Part shown: positions 1 to 4,962 of the stretch, one piece after another
Layout: each line of letters opens with the position of its first letter
How positions within the stretch are numbered: the first letter of the stretch is position 1
DNA from: Cyanobacteria bacterium UBA8803
Lineage (GTDB): Bacteria > Cyanobacteriota > Cyanobacteriia > Cyanobacteriales > Coleofasciculaceae
Reading direction: 5' to 3'
Assembly (NCBI GenBank): GCA_003505715.1
Contig: DNXU01000147.1
Coordinates: 3,326-9,056 of the forward strand
DNA length: 5,731 nt
Made by a program: the position numbers and the translations under genes
The notes under the pieces: generated by a model
What the model was told of the DNA's origin: nothing
The model's input: the letters and a program-made list of their open reading frames with translations, nothing else
Database searches by the model: none

Positions 1-2
1 GG

Positions 3-1091
3 GGGCGTTTGCGTAAGTCCTACACTAGAAACGCGATCGCACCCAACTCAACCTCCTATCAATCGCTGACCTGTGAAATCCTGCAAAGCTTTGACCCAGA
101 ACAGAGTAGCTTAGGAAGCTGGACAACTCGCTTGGTGAAGCACCACAAAGAACTCAATGCTTTTTTACTCGAACGCGGGGTATATCTGGTTAGTGACTGG
201 GCTATCCTCAACGATACCAGCTCCAAACAACTTCAGCGCATTTTCTCAGAGTTTCATCAACTCACGCCCTTTGAGATCAAACAAGCCAGCCAACTCTTAG
301 AAAGCTATCATGCCGTCTATCGCGCTCAACGCCTCCAACAACGTCAGGCGGGGATCGGGGGACGCTGCCTCCCTCCCACAACTGAGCAACTCCAAGAAAT
401 GGCTCAACGCCTTGCTACCCAAACTGCTCAAATCTATCGCCCCGAAACTGTCATGGCAAAACTGCAAGCGATCGCCTCTCGCCTGCGCCAGTATCGTATA
501 TATGTGCGGGGTGGTAGTCTACCAACAGAATCGATTGATACACACATACCTAGCGAAACCAGTGGCAGGATCAAATTCCGTGACTTTAACGATAACCGCA
601 ACACCACTGACGAGCAAACTGAATTTTTGAGCCTCTACCGTCAACAAGTCCTGCTTAGTTTAGACCAAGCTATTGCCAAGGTCACTCAAGAGTATGTGAG
701 GAGATTAAAGTGCCAAGATCCCACTAAAGCGCAAAACTTCATCACAGCGTTGCAGCTATTTCACACTGAAGGACTGTCTATGGGGGAAATTGCCAAGCGC
801 TTGAACCTAAAAGCTCAGTTCCAAGTGACTCGTCTGCTCAAACTCAAAGCCTTTCGCGCCGATGTACAGCAGGAATTCTTGAGCTTTTTGCGCGATCGCG
901 TCATCCATAAAGCCAAAGCTTACACTGACTCAGGACACCTCCAAGCTTACAGCGCCCAAATTGTAGCTGCGTTGGAGGAGCAAGTGAGTGCGATTATTCA
1001 AGAAGCGGCAACGGAAGCCAGTACGCCCAATTGCGCGAAAACGAGTCTTTTTGCCGAAAGAGTTTGCTGTTACCTAGCTTCACCAACTTAA
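3..1091 (+). CDS. Sigma-70-like HTH protein, 5' end outside window
   Basis: This probably encodes a transcription-related protein of a cyanobacterial sigma-70-like family. The frame is open to the left edge, and the first possible start in the window is a TTG at 9 with no visible Shine-Dalgarno sequence, so the gene is most likely truncated by the window. Residue numbers count from that TTG. Residues 28-70 (FDPEQSSLGSWTTRLVKH, then VYLVSDWAIL) resemble the region-2 core of sigma-like proteins. Residues 95-165 are Gln/Arg-rich helices. Residues 244-285 (ALQLFHTEGLSMGEIAKRL, followed by QVTRLLKLKAFR) look like a region-4-type helix-turn-helix. The stop is TAA at 1089-1091, two bases before an inverted repeat. 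Such genes often precede DUF1822 genes in cyanobacteria (from memory), but none is seen here. The family call is by motif; a generic HTH protein is the alternative. Confidence 0.62.
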   Translation, partial: GRLRKSYTRNAIAPNSTSYQSLTCEILQSFDPEQSSLGSWTTRLVKHHKELNAFLLERGVYLVSDWAILNDTSSKQLQRIFSEFHQLTPFEIKQASQLLESYHAVYRAQRLQQRQAGIGGRCLPPTTEQLQEMAQRLATQTAQIYRPETVMAKLQAIASRLRQYRIYVRGGSLPTESIDTHIPSETSGRIKFRDFNDNRNTTDEQTEFLSLYRQQVLLSLDQAIAKVTQEYVRRLKCQDPTKAQNFITALQLFHTEGLSMGEIAKRLNLKAQFQVTRLLKLKAFRADVQQEFLSFLRDRVIHKAKAYTDSGHLQAYSAQIVAALEEQVSAIIQEAATEASTPNCAKTSLFAERVCCYLASPT

Positions 1092-1092
1092 T

Positions 1093-1160
1093 ACTTACGC
1101 ACAACCTCTATTAGTAGGGTGTGTTATGCGATAGCTAACGCACCATACAGTTGCGTAAGT
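1093..1160. repeat. Nested inverted repeat between convergent genes
   Basis: The outer arms are ACTTACGCA (1093-1101) and TGCGTAAGT (1152-1160), a perfect 9-base inverted pair. Inside lies a second stem, 1114-1126 against 1136-1148, with 11 of 13 positions complementary, around the 9-base loop TGCGATAGC (1127-1135). The core, GTGTTATGCGATAGC followed by TAACGCACC, resembles a very common dispersed intergenic repeat of cyanobacteria (from memory, not searched). It fills nearly the whole gap between the stop codons of the sigma-like gene and the GST gene. It could therefore act as a bidirectional transcription terminator, although neither side has a clear T-run. A small MITE-like or REP-like element is the other reading. 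Confidence 0.6.
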
Positions 1161-1176
1161 CTGCTCCCGGTGGGTG

Positions 1177-1830
1177 TTACCCTGCCATGCGAGCGCTCAT
1201 GATAGACTTGAATGCTGCTATTGCCTCCGGTGTTGGATTGGTAGTTTGCCATGCGGGACGTGCCATTATGCGATCGCACCAAGCACTCAGTTTAGGATAG
1301 TCACTCAAGGAGACACCTCCTCTCGGCAACCAGGGTATGACGGTGCCAGCAACTGCTTCAGCTAGAGTTATGTTGTCGCTACCCAAGAAAGGGCGGTCAT
1401 CCAATAAATGTTCAAAAAACTTCAGCACTGTAGCAATTTTCTGCTGTGCCTGCTCAATTTTGTCTGGGTCTCCTCCCGGCAAGTCTAGCATCTGGAACAT
1501 GAGTGGATTCATGGCAGGCAACAACTCATTCACCGTTACTAGTTGCACCATCCGCACGGTTGCTACATCCTGGGCTTCTTGAGGCAACATCGCCGGGGTG
1601 CGGTACTTGGCCTCCAAATAGTCTAGAATTGCCAACGATTCCACTACATTAAAGTCGTCATCAACTAAAGCTGGAATGTGGTGGAAAGGGTTAATTGCCA
1701 AAAAATCTGGTTTAAACTGTTCCCCATCTAGTTTTATCTCTACCAGTTCAAACTCAAGCCCTTTTTCCAGCAGTGTCACCCAGACCCGGCGGGAGTTGGG
1801 AGAAATTGGTGCATGATAAAGCGTCAGCAT
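1177..1830 (-). CDS. Glutathione S-transferase family protein
   Basis: This is a soluble cytosolic GST of 217 residues, the usual length for the superfamily. It is predicted to bind glutathione and conjugate or reduce electrophiles, for example in oxidative or xenobiotic stress. The N-terminal thioredoxin-like domain (about 1-80) starts with MLTLYHAPISPNSRRVWVTL, where Ser10 or Ser13 sits at the usual active-site position. It has the cis-proline segment NPFHHIPAL (Pro53) and the glutathione-contacting pair Glu64-Ser65 in VVESLAILDYLE. The all-helical C-terminal domain (about 88-210) contains the PFLGSDNITLAEA segment, which matches the conserved hydrophobic-staple/N-capping region (often TLADI in relatives). 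The ATG at 1830 is preceded by AAGG (1838-1841) seven bases upstream, which supports this start. A 10-base palindrome TAAAGCTTTA (1841-1850) abuts the Shine-Dalgarno sequence. The physiological substrate and exact GST class cannot be told from the sequence. Confidence 0.93.
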   Translation of the reverse strand: MLTLYHAPISPNSRRVWVTLLEKGLEFELVEIKLDGEQFKPDFLAINPFHHIPALVDDDFNVVESLAILDYLEAKYRTPAMLPQEAQDVATVRMVQLVTVNELLPAMNPLMFQMLDLPGGDPDKIEQAQQKIATVLKFFEHLLDDRPFLGSDNITLAEAVAGTVIPWLPRGGVSLSDYPKLSAWCDRIMARPAWQTTNPTPEAIAAFKSIMSARMAG

Positions 1831-1910
1831 GAGAAAACCTTAAAGCTTTAGAAGTAGGGCAGGTATTACTAATCTTACTATCTTATTTGAGTCTTTTTGT
1901 ATCTGACTTT

Positions 1911-2040
1911 ATGACCCGCCAGAGACTCAAGTCTCTGGCTAATAGCTCAAGTCCACTAAAGTGGACTAAAATTCTTATCTTCCAGTCGTCTTTAGACGAC
2001 TTGAGCTATTAGCCAGGGGTTTAAACCCCTGGCGGGTTAT
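1911..2040. repeat. Head-to-head palindromic repeat pair with covarying hairpins
   Basis: Two 57-base half-elements (1911-1967 and the reverse complement of 1984-2040) face each other across a 16-base spacer. They agree at 45 of 57 positions. Each half has an outer hairpin and an inner hairpin joined by the shared linker GGCTAATAGCTCAAGTC. In the left half the hairpins are 1918-1927/1930-1939 and 1950-1957/1960-1967. In the right half they are 1984-1991/1994-2001 and the perfect 22-base palindrome 2012-2033. Eleven of the twelve differences between halves lie in the hairpins. Ten of those form five compensatory base-pair changes and one is in a loop. The layout resembles BIMEs, paired REP elements mobilised in other bacteria by REP-associated tyrosine transposases. 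Similar motifs are, to my memory, widespread between genes in filamentous cyanobacteria. It lies between divergent genes, so a terminator role is not obvious. Confidence 0.9.
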
Positions 2041-2056
2041 TGCAACTGTTGCAATA
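2038..2056. repeat. 19-base palindrome TATTGCAAC-T-GTTGCAATA
   Basis: Perfect 9-base arms (2038-2046 and 2048-2056) flank a single central T. The palindrome overlaps the last three bases of the large repeat pair and lies about 190 bases upstream of the ATPase start. With a one-base centre it is better suited to binding a dimeric protein as DNA than to folding as a long RNA hairpin. An operator is possible, but it could also be a flank or target remnant of the repeat insertion. No regulator can be named. Confidence 0.5.
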
Positions 2057-2144
2057 TCTCAGGTGGAACAAACTCACAGTTCGGCTGTCTTCTTGGCGTT
2101 AAAAAAAAGACTGTGTTCCTGTAAAAATCCTGCCTTGCTACCAC

Positions 2145-2170
2145 TTCACACCCGTGAAACTTACTTTCAC
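2145..2170 (+). promoter_or_regulatory. Possible leader with mutually exclusive short hairpins
   Basis: GTGAA at 2154-2158 can pair with TTCAC at 2145-2149 (loop ACCC) or with TTCAC at 2166-2170. In the second pairing the stem extends to GTGAAA/TTTCAC with loop CTTAC (2160-2164). The two pairings exclude each other. The segment sits 78-103 bases upstream of the ATPase start and could be part of its 5' leader or a binding site for a protein reading TTCAC half-sites. The rest of 2057-2247 shows no gene; an A8 run at 2101-2108 and weak promoter-like boxes are the only other features. The stems are short, so chance is a real alternative. Confidence 0.25.
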
Positions 2171-2247
2171 AAAAGCACTAACCTCTAAGTTTCAGGACTA
2201 CAACTAGAAGGTAAAGCGTACCGCTGATCTGCAACAGGCACAGGAAC

Positions 2248-3414
2248 ATGGATACCGTTGAATTCATCAAAGCATTTGCCCGTCTCACCCCAAAACAGCA
2301 GGAAGTGCTGCTGAACGTTTTACCCTATGCTGCCATCCCCCAGTACCTACCTCAACCCGCAGCGCCATCAGAGGTATCAACACAACGCTCGGATCTGGCT
2401 TCTAATTTTTATATAGAACGGCCAAAAATTGACGAACGCTGTTATCAAGAACTGGCCAAACCTGGTGCCCTGATTAGAATTAAAGCCCCTTGCCAGATGG
2501 GTAAAACCTCCCTAATTACCAGGATTCTCCATCAAGCTTCTGAGTACGGCTACGCCACAGTTTCCTTAAACTTACAATTGGCAGACACTCAGGTGTTCAA
2601 CGACCTGGATCGGTTCTTACAATGGTTTTGTACCAGCATTACCAGACAATTGGGGTTACCCAATCGGTTAGGTGACTATTGGAAAGGGATTTTTGGCAGC
2701 AAGGTGGCTTGTAAGTCTTACTTGGAAGGCTATTTACTACCCAACCTGACAACTCCCCTGGTATTGAGTTTAGATGAGGTAGATGTGGTATGTAAATATC
2801 CCGAAATTACTGCTGATTTTTTTGCTCTGTTGCGGGCGTGCCATGAAGATGCCAAGTATCGCCCAATTTGGCAGAAACTCCGATTGGTACTGGTTCACTC
2901 CACAGAAGTTTTCTCCCCCATGTCCATCAATCAATCGCCCTTTAATGTCGGCCTACCGATTGAATTACTGGAATTTCAACCTCCTATGGTACTGGAACTA
3001 GCTCAGCATTATGGATTGAGTTGGGGAATACCACAGGTTGAGGAGTTAATGGCAATGGTAGGCGGGTATCCCTATTTAGTACAATTAGCTCTCTATGCTA
3101 TTGCCCACTCGGAACTAACCCTACAACAACTTCTAGAAACCGCCCCCACTGATACCGGAATCTACAGCGACCATTTGCGGCACCATTTAGAGAATTTACA
3201 ACAGCATCCAGAATTAGCAGCTGCTGTAAGAGAGGTCGTCAATGCACCTTACCCAGTACGATTAGACTCTATGCTAGCTTTTAAACTACACAGTATGGGA
3301 TTAGTCAACTTACAAGGAAACAAAGCAAGACCTCGCTGCAATTTGTATCGTCAATATTTCCAAGTGAAACTCCAAGGAATGAAACTTTCTATTTACTCAG
3401 CACTTTCAAGTTAG
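2248..3414 (+). CDS. AAA_35 (AAA-like) family P-loop ATPase
   Basis: This encodes a 388-residue cytosolic P-loop NTPase of the AAA-like type (Pfam AAA_35), related to STAND-like signalling ATPases. Residues 1-35 (EFIKAFARLTPKQQEVLLNVL) form a short helical N-terminus that differs from the longer effector or HTH regions I recall in relatives. The ATPase core follows. Walker A is APCQMGKTSL (80-89, Lys86, Thr87), with Ala replacing the first Gly of the classic pattern. Walker B is LVLSLDEVD (171-179, Asp176-Glu177). A sensor-like strand LVLVHSTE lies at 213-220, and the characteristic VGGYPYLVQLALY motif at 271-283. Residues 305-375 form a winged-helix-like end closing with NLYRQYF. The ATG is the first in frame after a stop at 2212-2214; AGGA (2242-2245) lies only two bases before it. 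No partner gene is adjacent on this strand. A regulatory or conflict-system role is family-based inference. Confidence 0.88.
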   Translation: MDTVEFIKAFARLTPKQQEVLLNVLPYAAIPQYLPQPAAPSEVSTQRSDLASNFYIERPKIDERCYQELAKPGALIRIKAPCQMGKTSLITRILHQASEYGYATVSLNLQLADTQVFNDLDRFLQWFCTSITRQLGLPNRLGDYWKGIFGSKVACKSYLEGYLLPNLTTPLVLSLDEVDVVCKYPEITADFFALLRACHEDAKYRPIWQKLRLVLVHSTEVFSPMSINQSPFNVGLPIELLEFQPPMVLELAQHYGLSWGIPQVEELMAMVGGYPYLVQLALYAIAHSELTLQQLLETAPTDTGIYSDHLRHHLENLQQHPELAAAVREVVNAPYPVRLDSMLAFKLHSMGLVNLQGNKARPRCNLYRQYFQVKLQGMKLSIYSALSS

Positions 3415-3419
3415 TAAAT

Positions 3420-3488
3420 GGTAATCGGTAATCGTTAATGGTACAAAAAACCATCTTTTTACCAATAACCAACAACCAACAACCAATA
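3420..3488. repeat. Opposed heptanucleotide arrays (STRR-like)
   Basis: The left array reads GGTAATC (3420-3426), GGTAATC (3427-3433) and GTTAATG (3434-3440). After a 20-base spacer, four exact-phase heptamers run from 3461 to 3488: ACCAATA, ACCAACA, ACCAACA, ACCAATA. The right array is roughly the complement of the left, and near the spacer TTAATGGTA (3435-3443) pairs with TACCAATAA (3460-3468) at eight of nine positions, so the pair could fold back. Seven-base periodicity is the hallmark of the STRR sequences described in heterocystous cyanobacteria. The array begins six bases after the ATPase stop codon, so it would form the start of the 3' UTR. Confidence 0.7.
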
Positions 3489-3549
3489 GGTTTTTGAGGA
3501 GTTTAATAAGTAGTTTTTCTAAACCGGATTTTGTATCACAAGACCTACA

Positions 3550-3588
3550 CAAAAACCCCCAGCTCCTTTAAAAAGCTGGGGGTATTAA
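3550..3588. terminator. Strong GC-rich hairpin, best as leftward terminator
   Basis: ACCCCCAGCT (3555-3564) pairs perfectly with AGCTGGGGGT (3574-3583) around the nine-base loop CCTTTAAAA. Read on the minus strand the stem is followed by TTTTTGTG, a good intrinsic terminator tail for transcripts from the leftward gene pair ending at 3919. Read on the plus strand it is followed by ATTAATT, a weaker tail, but it may still end the ATPase transcript about 140 bases after its stop. The same CCCCCAGC/GCTGGGGG hairpin type recurs in cyanobacterial intergenic DNA (from memory). Confidence 0.7.
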
Positions 3589-3664
3589 TTGCTACATTAT
3601 CTGTAGCCAAACAGTTTTACCTGTATTAGACTGGATAGTTTCAGCTTATTCACGGGTTCAATAC

Positions 3665-3690
3665 AGCTCCAGAGAGTCTCTGGGGCTTTT
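3665..3690 (+). terminator. Rightward terminator-like hairpin
   Basis: AGCTCCAGAG (3665-3674) pairs with CTCTGGGGCT (3678-3687) with one T-G wobble and a three-base loop AGT, followed by TTTT (3687-3690, the first T also closing the stem) and then CGTG. This has the shape of a rho-independent terminator on the plus strand. It lies about 100 bases beyond the first hairpin and 250 bases past the ATPase stop, so it may end a separate short transcript rather than the ATPase message. The segment 3584-3664 between the hairpins contains one more small stem, GCTACA/TGTAGC (3591-3596/3602-3607), and no plus-strand gene. Confidence 0.5.
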
Positions 3691-3699
3691 CGTGTCGTG

Positions 3700-3727
3700 A
3701 CATCATAGCAAACTTTGCCGATGATGT
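3700..3727. repeat. Imperfect 28-base palindrome
   Basis: ACATCAT (3700-3706) and ATGATGT (3721-3727) form perfect outer arms. Inside them GCAAA (3708-3712) and TTTGC (3714-3718) pair around a single C, with one unpaired base on the left and two on the right. The tight centre suggests a protein-binding DNA site or a mobile-element scar more than an RNA hairpin. The surrounding stretch 3728-3848 shows no recognisable gene or RNA. Confidence 0.4.
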
Positions 3728-3848
3728 AACCACTTATCACAGACGACATCTGCTTTTCTCAGTCTGCCCCTTGCTGAACTGTTTTGGGTTTAGCAATGAT
3801 GAAGATGGTTTGAAGAGTTAATGAAGCAAGTAGCTATCTAGAAAATAA

Positions 3849-3862
3849 GGATGAGGGATGAG
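3849..3862. repeat. Short GGATGAG tandem repeat
   Basis: Two exact heptamers GGATGAG (3849-3855, 3856-3862) are followed by the diverged AGGGGAG. It is another seven-base-period repeat in the same gap as the opposed arrays, but with an unrelated unit. Two copies alone could be chance; the shared period with the neighbouring array makes an STRR-like origin plausible. Confidence 0.4.
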
Positions 3863-3918
3863 AGGGGAGAGCCAGAAAGATTTTCATGCCTTGGTGATGA
3901 GCACACAACTAGTAGTAC

Positions 3919-4287
3919 CTATCTTGATGGCCTTTTCAGTTCAGCGACTTGCTGCTCTAATACTTGTATGCGTTCTTTAAGTTCAATGACTAAAGTAGCA
4001 AGTCGGTCAAACATTGGATCGGATGATAAGGCTTGCCTGGAAGTTCTGGGGGTCACTGGAGGCGCTGGTTGATTGGGAGTAGGACTTTGGGGGAGCGATC
4101 GCCCACTCAAGGCAGATAGCTGAGATTCAATCCGGCTGATTTGCGATCGCAATTGAAAATTTTCACTTTCTAGTCGAGAGATACGGGATTCTAGGACGGC
4201 TGATGATTGAGCCAGCGTTAAACGGGGTAGGATAGTATATCCACAAATTAACGCAATTCCCCAAATTATCGCGATTTTTTTAAGCAT
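3919..4287 (-). CDS. Small exported coiled-coil protein, unknown function
   Basis: This is a 122-residue protein with no enzyme motif. Residues 1-26 look like a Sec signal peptide: MLKK, a hydrophobic core IAIIWGIALICGYTIL, then a plausible signal peptidase I site TLA-QS after Ala26. There is no lipobox at that site, so a periplasmic or thylakoid-lumen protein is more likely than a lipoprotein; an uncleaved membrane anchor is also possible. Residues 30-62 (ESRISRLESENFQLRSQIS) form a heptad-patterned coiled coil. A Pro-rich linker spans 65-82 (SPTPNQPAPPVTP), and a second coiled-coil helix covers 93-118. The gene starts 41 bases after the kinase stop on the same strand, suggesting cotranscription. 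Two HIP1 octamers (4095-4102 and 4143-4150) lie inside it. The layout resembles a conserved hypothetical family of cyanobacteria (from memory); a scaffolding role is only a guess. Confidence 0.78.
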   Translation of the reverse strand: MLKKIAIIWGIALICGYTILPRLTLAQSSAVLESRISRLESENFQLRSQISRIESQLSALSGRSLPQSPTPNQPAPPVTPRTSRQALSSDPMFDRLATLVIELKERIQVLEQQVAELKRPSR

Positions 4288-4328
4288 AGTTCTCTAAATA
4301 CACCCATCATCTTAAACAGGTTGTATTT

Positions 4329-4871
4329 CTATGGTGCCAAACTTGCTAGCCAAGTACTTGTTGCCTTAGGCGATCGCAGATGAATGACTTGGAGATGAGC
4401 GTATTCAGGTTTCTGAAAGAGTAGGGGATAGTTTTTTCGCTTTTGTCGATAAGTAGTTAACGCCCATAGAAGAATAGACTCGCGGCTGAATGTGCGCTGC
4501 CATGTCTCTCGATTGCCATTCCAGAGTTCTTCTTGCTTTACCACCCGCCAAAACGTTCGCCACATCAGGCGCGACATAATTACGGGTAGAGAATAATCGA
4601 GCCAAATAACTGTGTTAGCCCGATGCCAGACAATATCCCTTACCCTGCTGTAGTTTCCATCTACTACCCAGCTTTCCGTATTGAGAGACTCTTCTACACG
4701 TTTGCGGAAGACATCCGTTGAGGCTTCCTGCCAATTTGGTTCGTGATTAAAGGCATCTAGTTCCACATGAGGGATGGCAAGATATTGAGAGATGTGGCGT
4801 GCCAAGGTAGTTTTACCTGAGCCAGTTGTACCTACTACGGAAATTCGATAACTGCTATTGTAGGAATCCAT
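4329..4871 (-). CDS. P-loop kinase, adenylate kinase/FlaR-like
   Basis: This is a 180-residue cytosolic P-loop protein of the small nucleotide-kinase-like group that includes proteins annotated as topology modulation protein FlaR. Walker A is GTTGSGKTT (14-22). IPHVELDAFNHEPNW (33-47) matches the typical substrate-side segment with the LDA motif, and WVVDGNYSRVRD (68-79) is the strongly conserved family signature. VIWLDYS (88-94) is the Walker-B-like strand. An Arg/Trp-rich lid-like stretch follows at 101-131, and the end (STWL) is typical of the family. The frame stays open upstream to a TTG at 4913, but the ATG at 4871 gives the family's usual short N-terminus, so I chose it. Neither start has a good Shine-Dalgarno sequence. 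The substrate is unknown; these proteins are often called adenylate kinase without proof. It is probably first in an operon with the coiled-coil gene. Confidence 0.85.
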   Translation of the reverse strand: MDSYNSSYRISVVGTTGSGKTTLARHISQYLAIPHVELDAFNHEPNWQEASTDVFRKRVEESLNTESWVVDGNYSRVRDIVWHRANTVIWLDYSLPVIMSRLMWRTFWRVVKQEELWNGNRETWQRTFSRESILLWALTTYRQKRKNYPLLFQKPEYAHLQVIHLRSPKATSTWLASLAP

Positions 4872-4872
4872 T

Positions 4873-4904
4873 GTTTTGCAAAAAATTGCTACAAAACTTA
4901 AATT
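4873..4904 (+). promoter_or_regulatory. Candidate promoter and inverted repeat, divergent gap
   Basis: In the 91-base gap between the kinase and phosphatase starts, TTGCAA (4876-4881) and TAAATT (4899-4904) are spaced 17 bases apart, each matching four of six consensus bases of -35 and -10 boxes. This would place the phosphatase transcript start near 4911. GTTTTG (4873-4878) and CAAAAC (4892-4897) form an inverted pair overlapping the -35 box, and GCAA/TTGC (4878-4881/4886-4889) forms a smaller one, so a repressor site is conceivable. No convincing leftward promoter for the kinase was seen. AT-rich DNA makes such matches easy by chance. Confidence 0.3.
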
Positions 4905-4951
4905 TTTACCCAAGTCCAGTTACGATTAAGTGATTTTTAGTGAATCCTCTC

Positions 4952-4957
4952 AAGGAG
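4952..4957 (+). promoter_or_regulatory. Ribosome binding site AAGGAG deciding phosphatase start
   Basis: AAGGAG lies five bases before the ATG at 4963, a near-ideal Shine-Dalgarno spacing. It decides against the earlier in-frame GTG at 4930, which has no such site and would add eleven polar residues. Confidence 0.85.
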
Positions 4958-4962
4958 AACTA

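Noticed and set aside
9..19. TTGCGTAAGTC at the left edge as an insertion-element end interrupting the sigma-like gene
   Set aside because: The reading frame is open through it to the edge, and the following residues fit the protein family. An 11-base match within 5.7 kb is expected by chance several times.
3420..3488. CRISPR array
   Set aside because: The repeat units are only seven bases, directly adjacent and without spacers; no cas genes are present.
3651..3664. ACGGGTTCAATAC, resembling a tRNA T-loop
   Set aside because: The bases on either side do not pair to form a T-stem, and no acceptor or anticodon arm can be drawn around it.
3597..3749. Minus-strand reading frame of 50 codons starting MSSVISGYIIGKV
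   Set aside because: It has no recognisable domain and no good Shine-Dalgarno sequence, and it runs straight through the terminator-like hairpin and the 28-base palindrome. It is most likely chance; a conserved homologue would change this.
3851..4072. Plus-strand reading frame overlapping the coiled-coil gene
   Set aside because: It is antisense to the exported coiled-coil protein, which has a clear signal peptide and heptads, and its translation is low-complexity without motifs.
4872..4913. TTG start at 4913 for the kinase gene
   Set aside because: It adds fourteen residues not expected before the Walker A strand, lacks a Shine-Dalgarno sequence, and would cover the inverted repeat next to the ATG at 4871.
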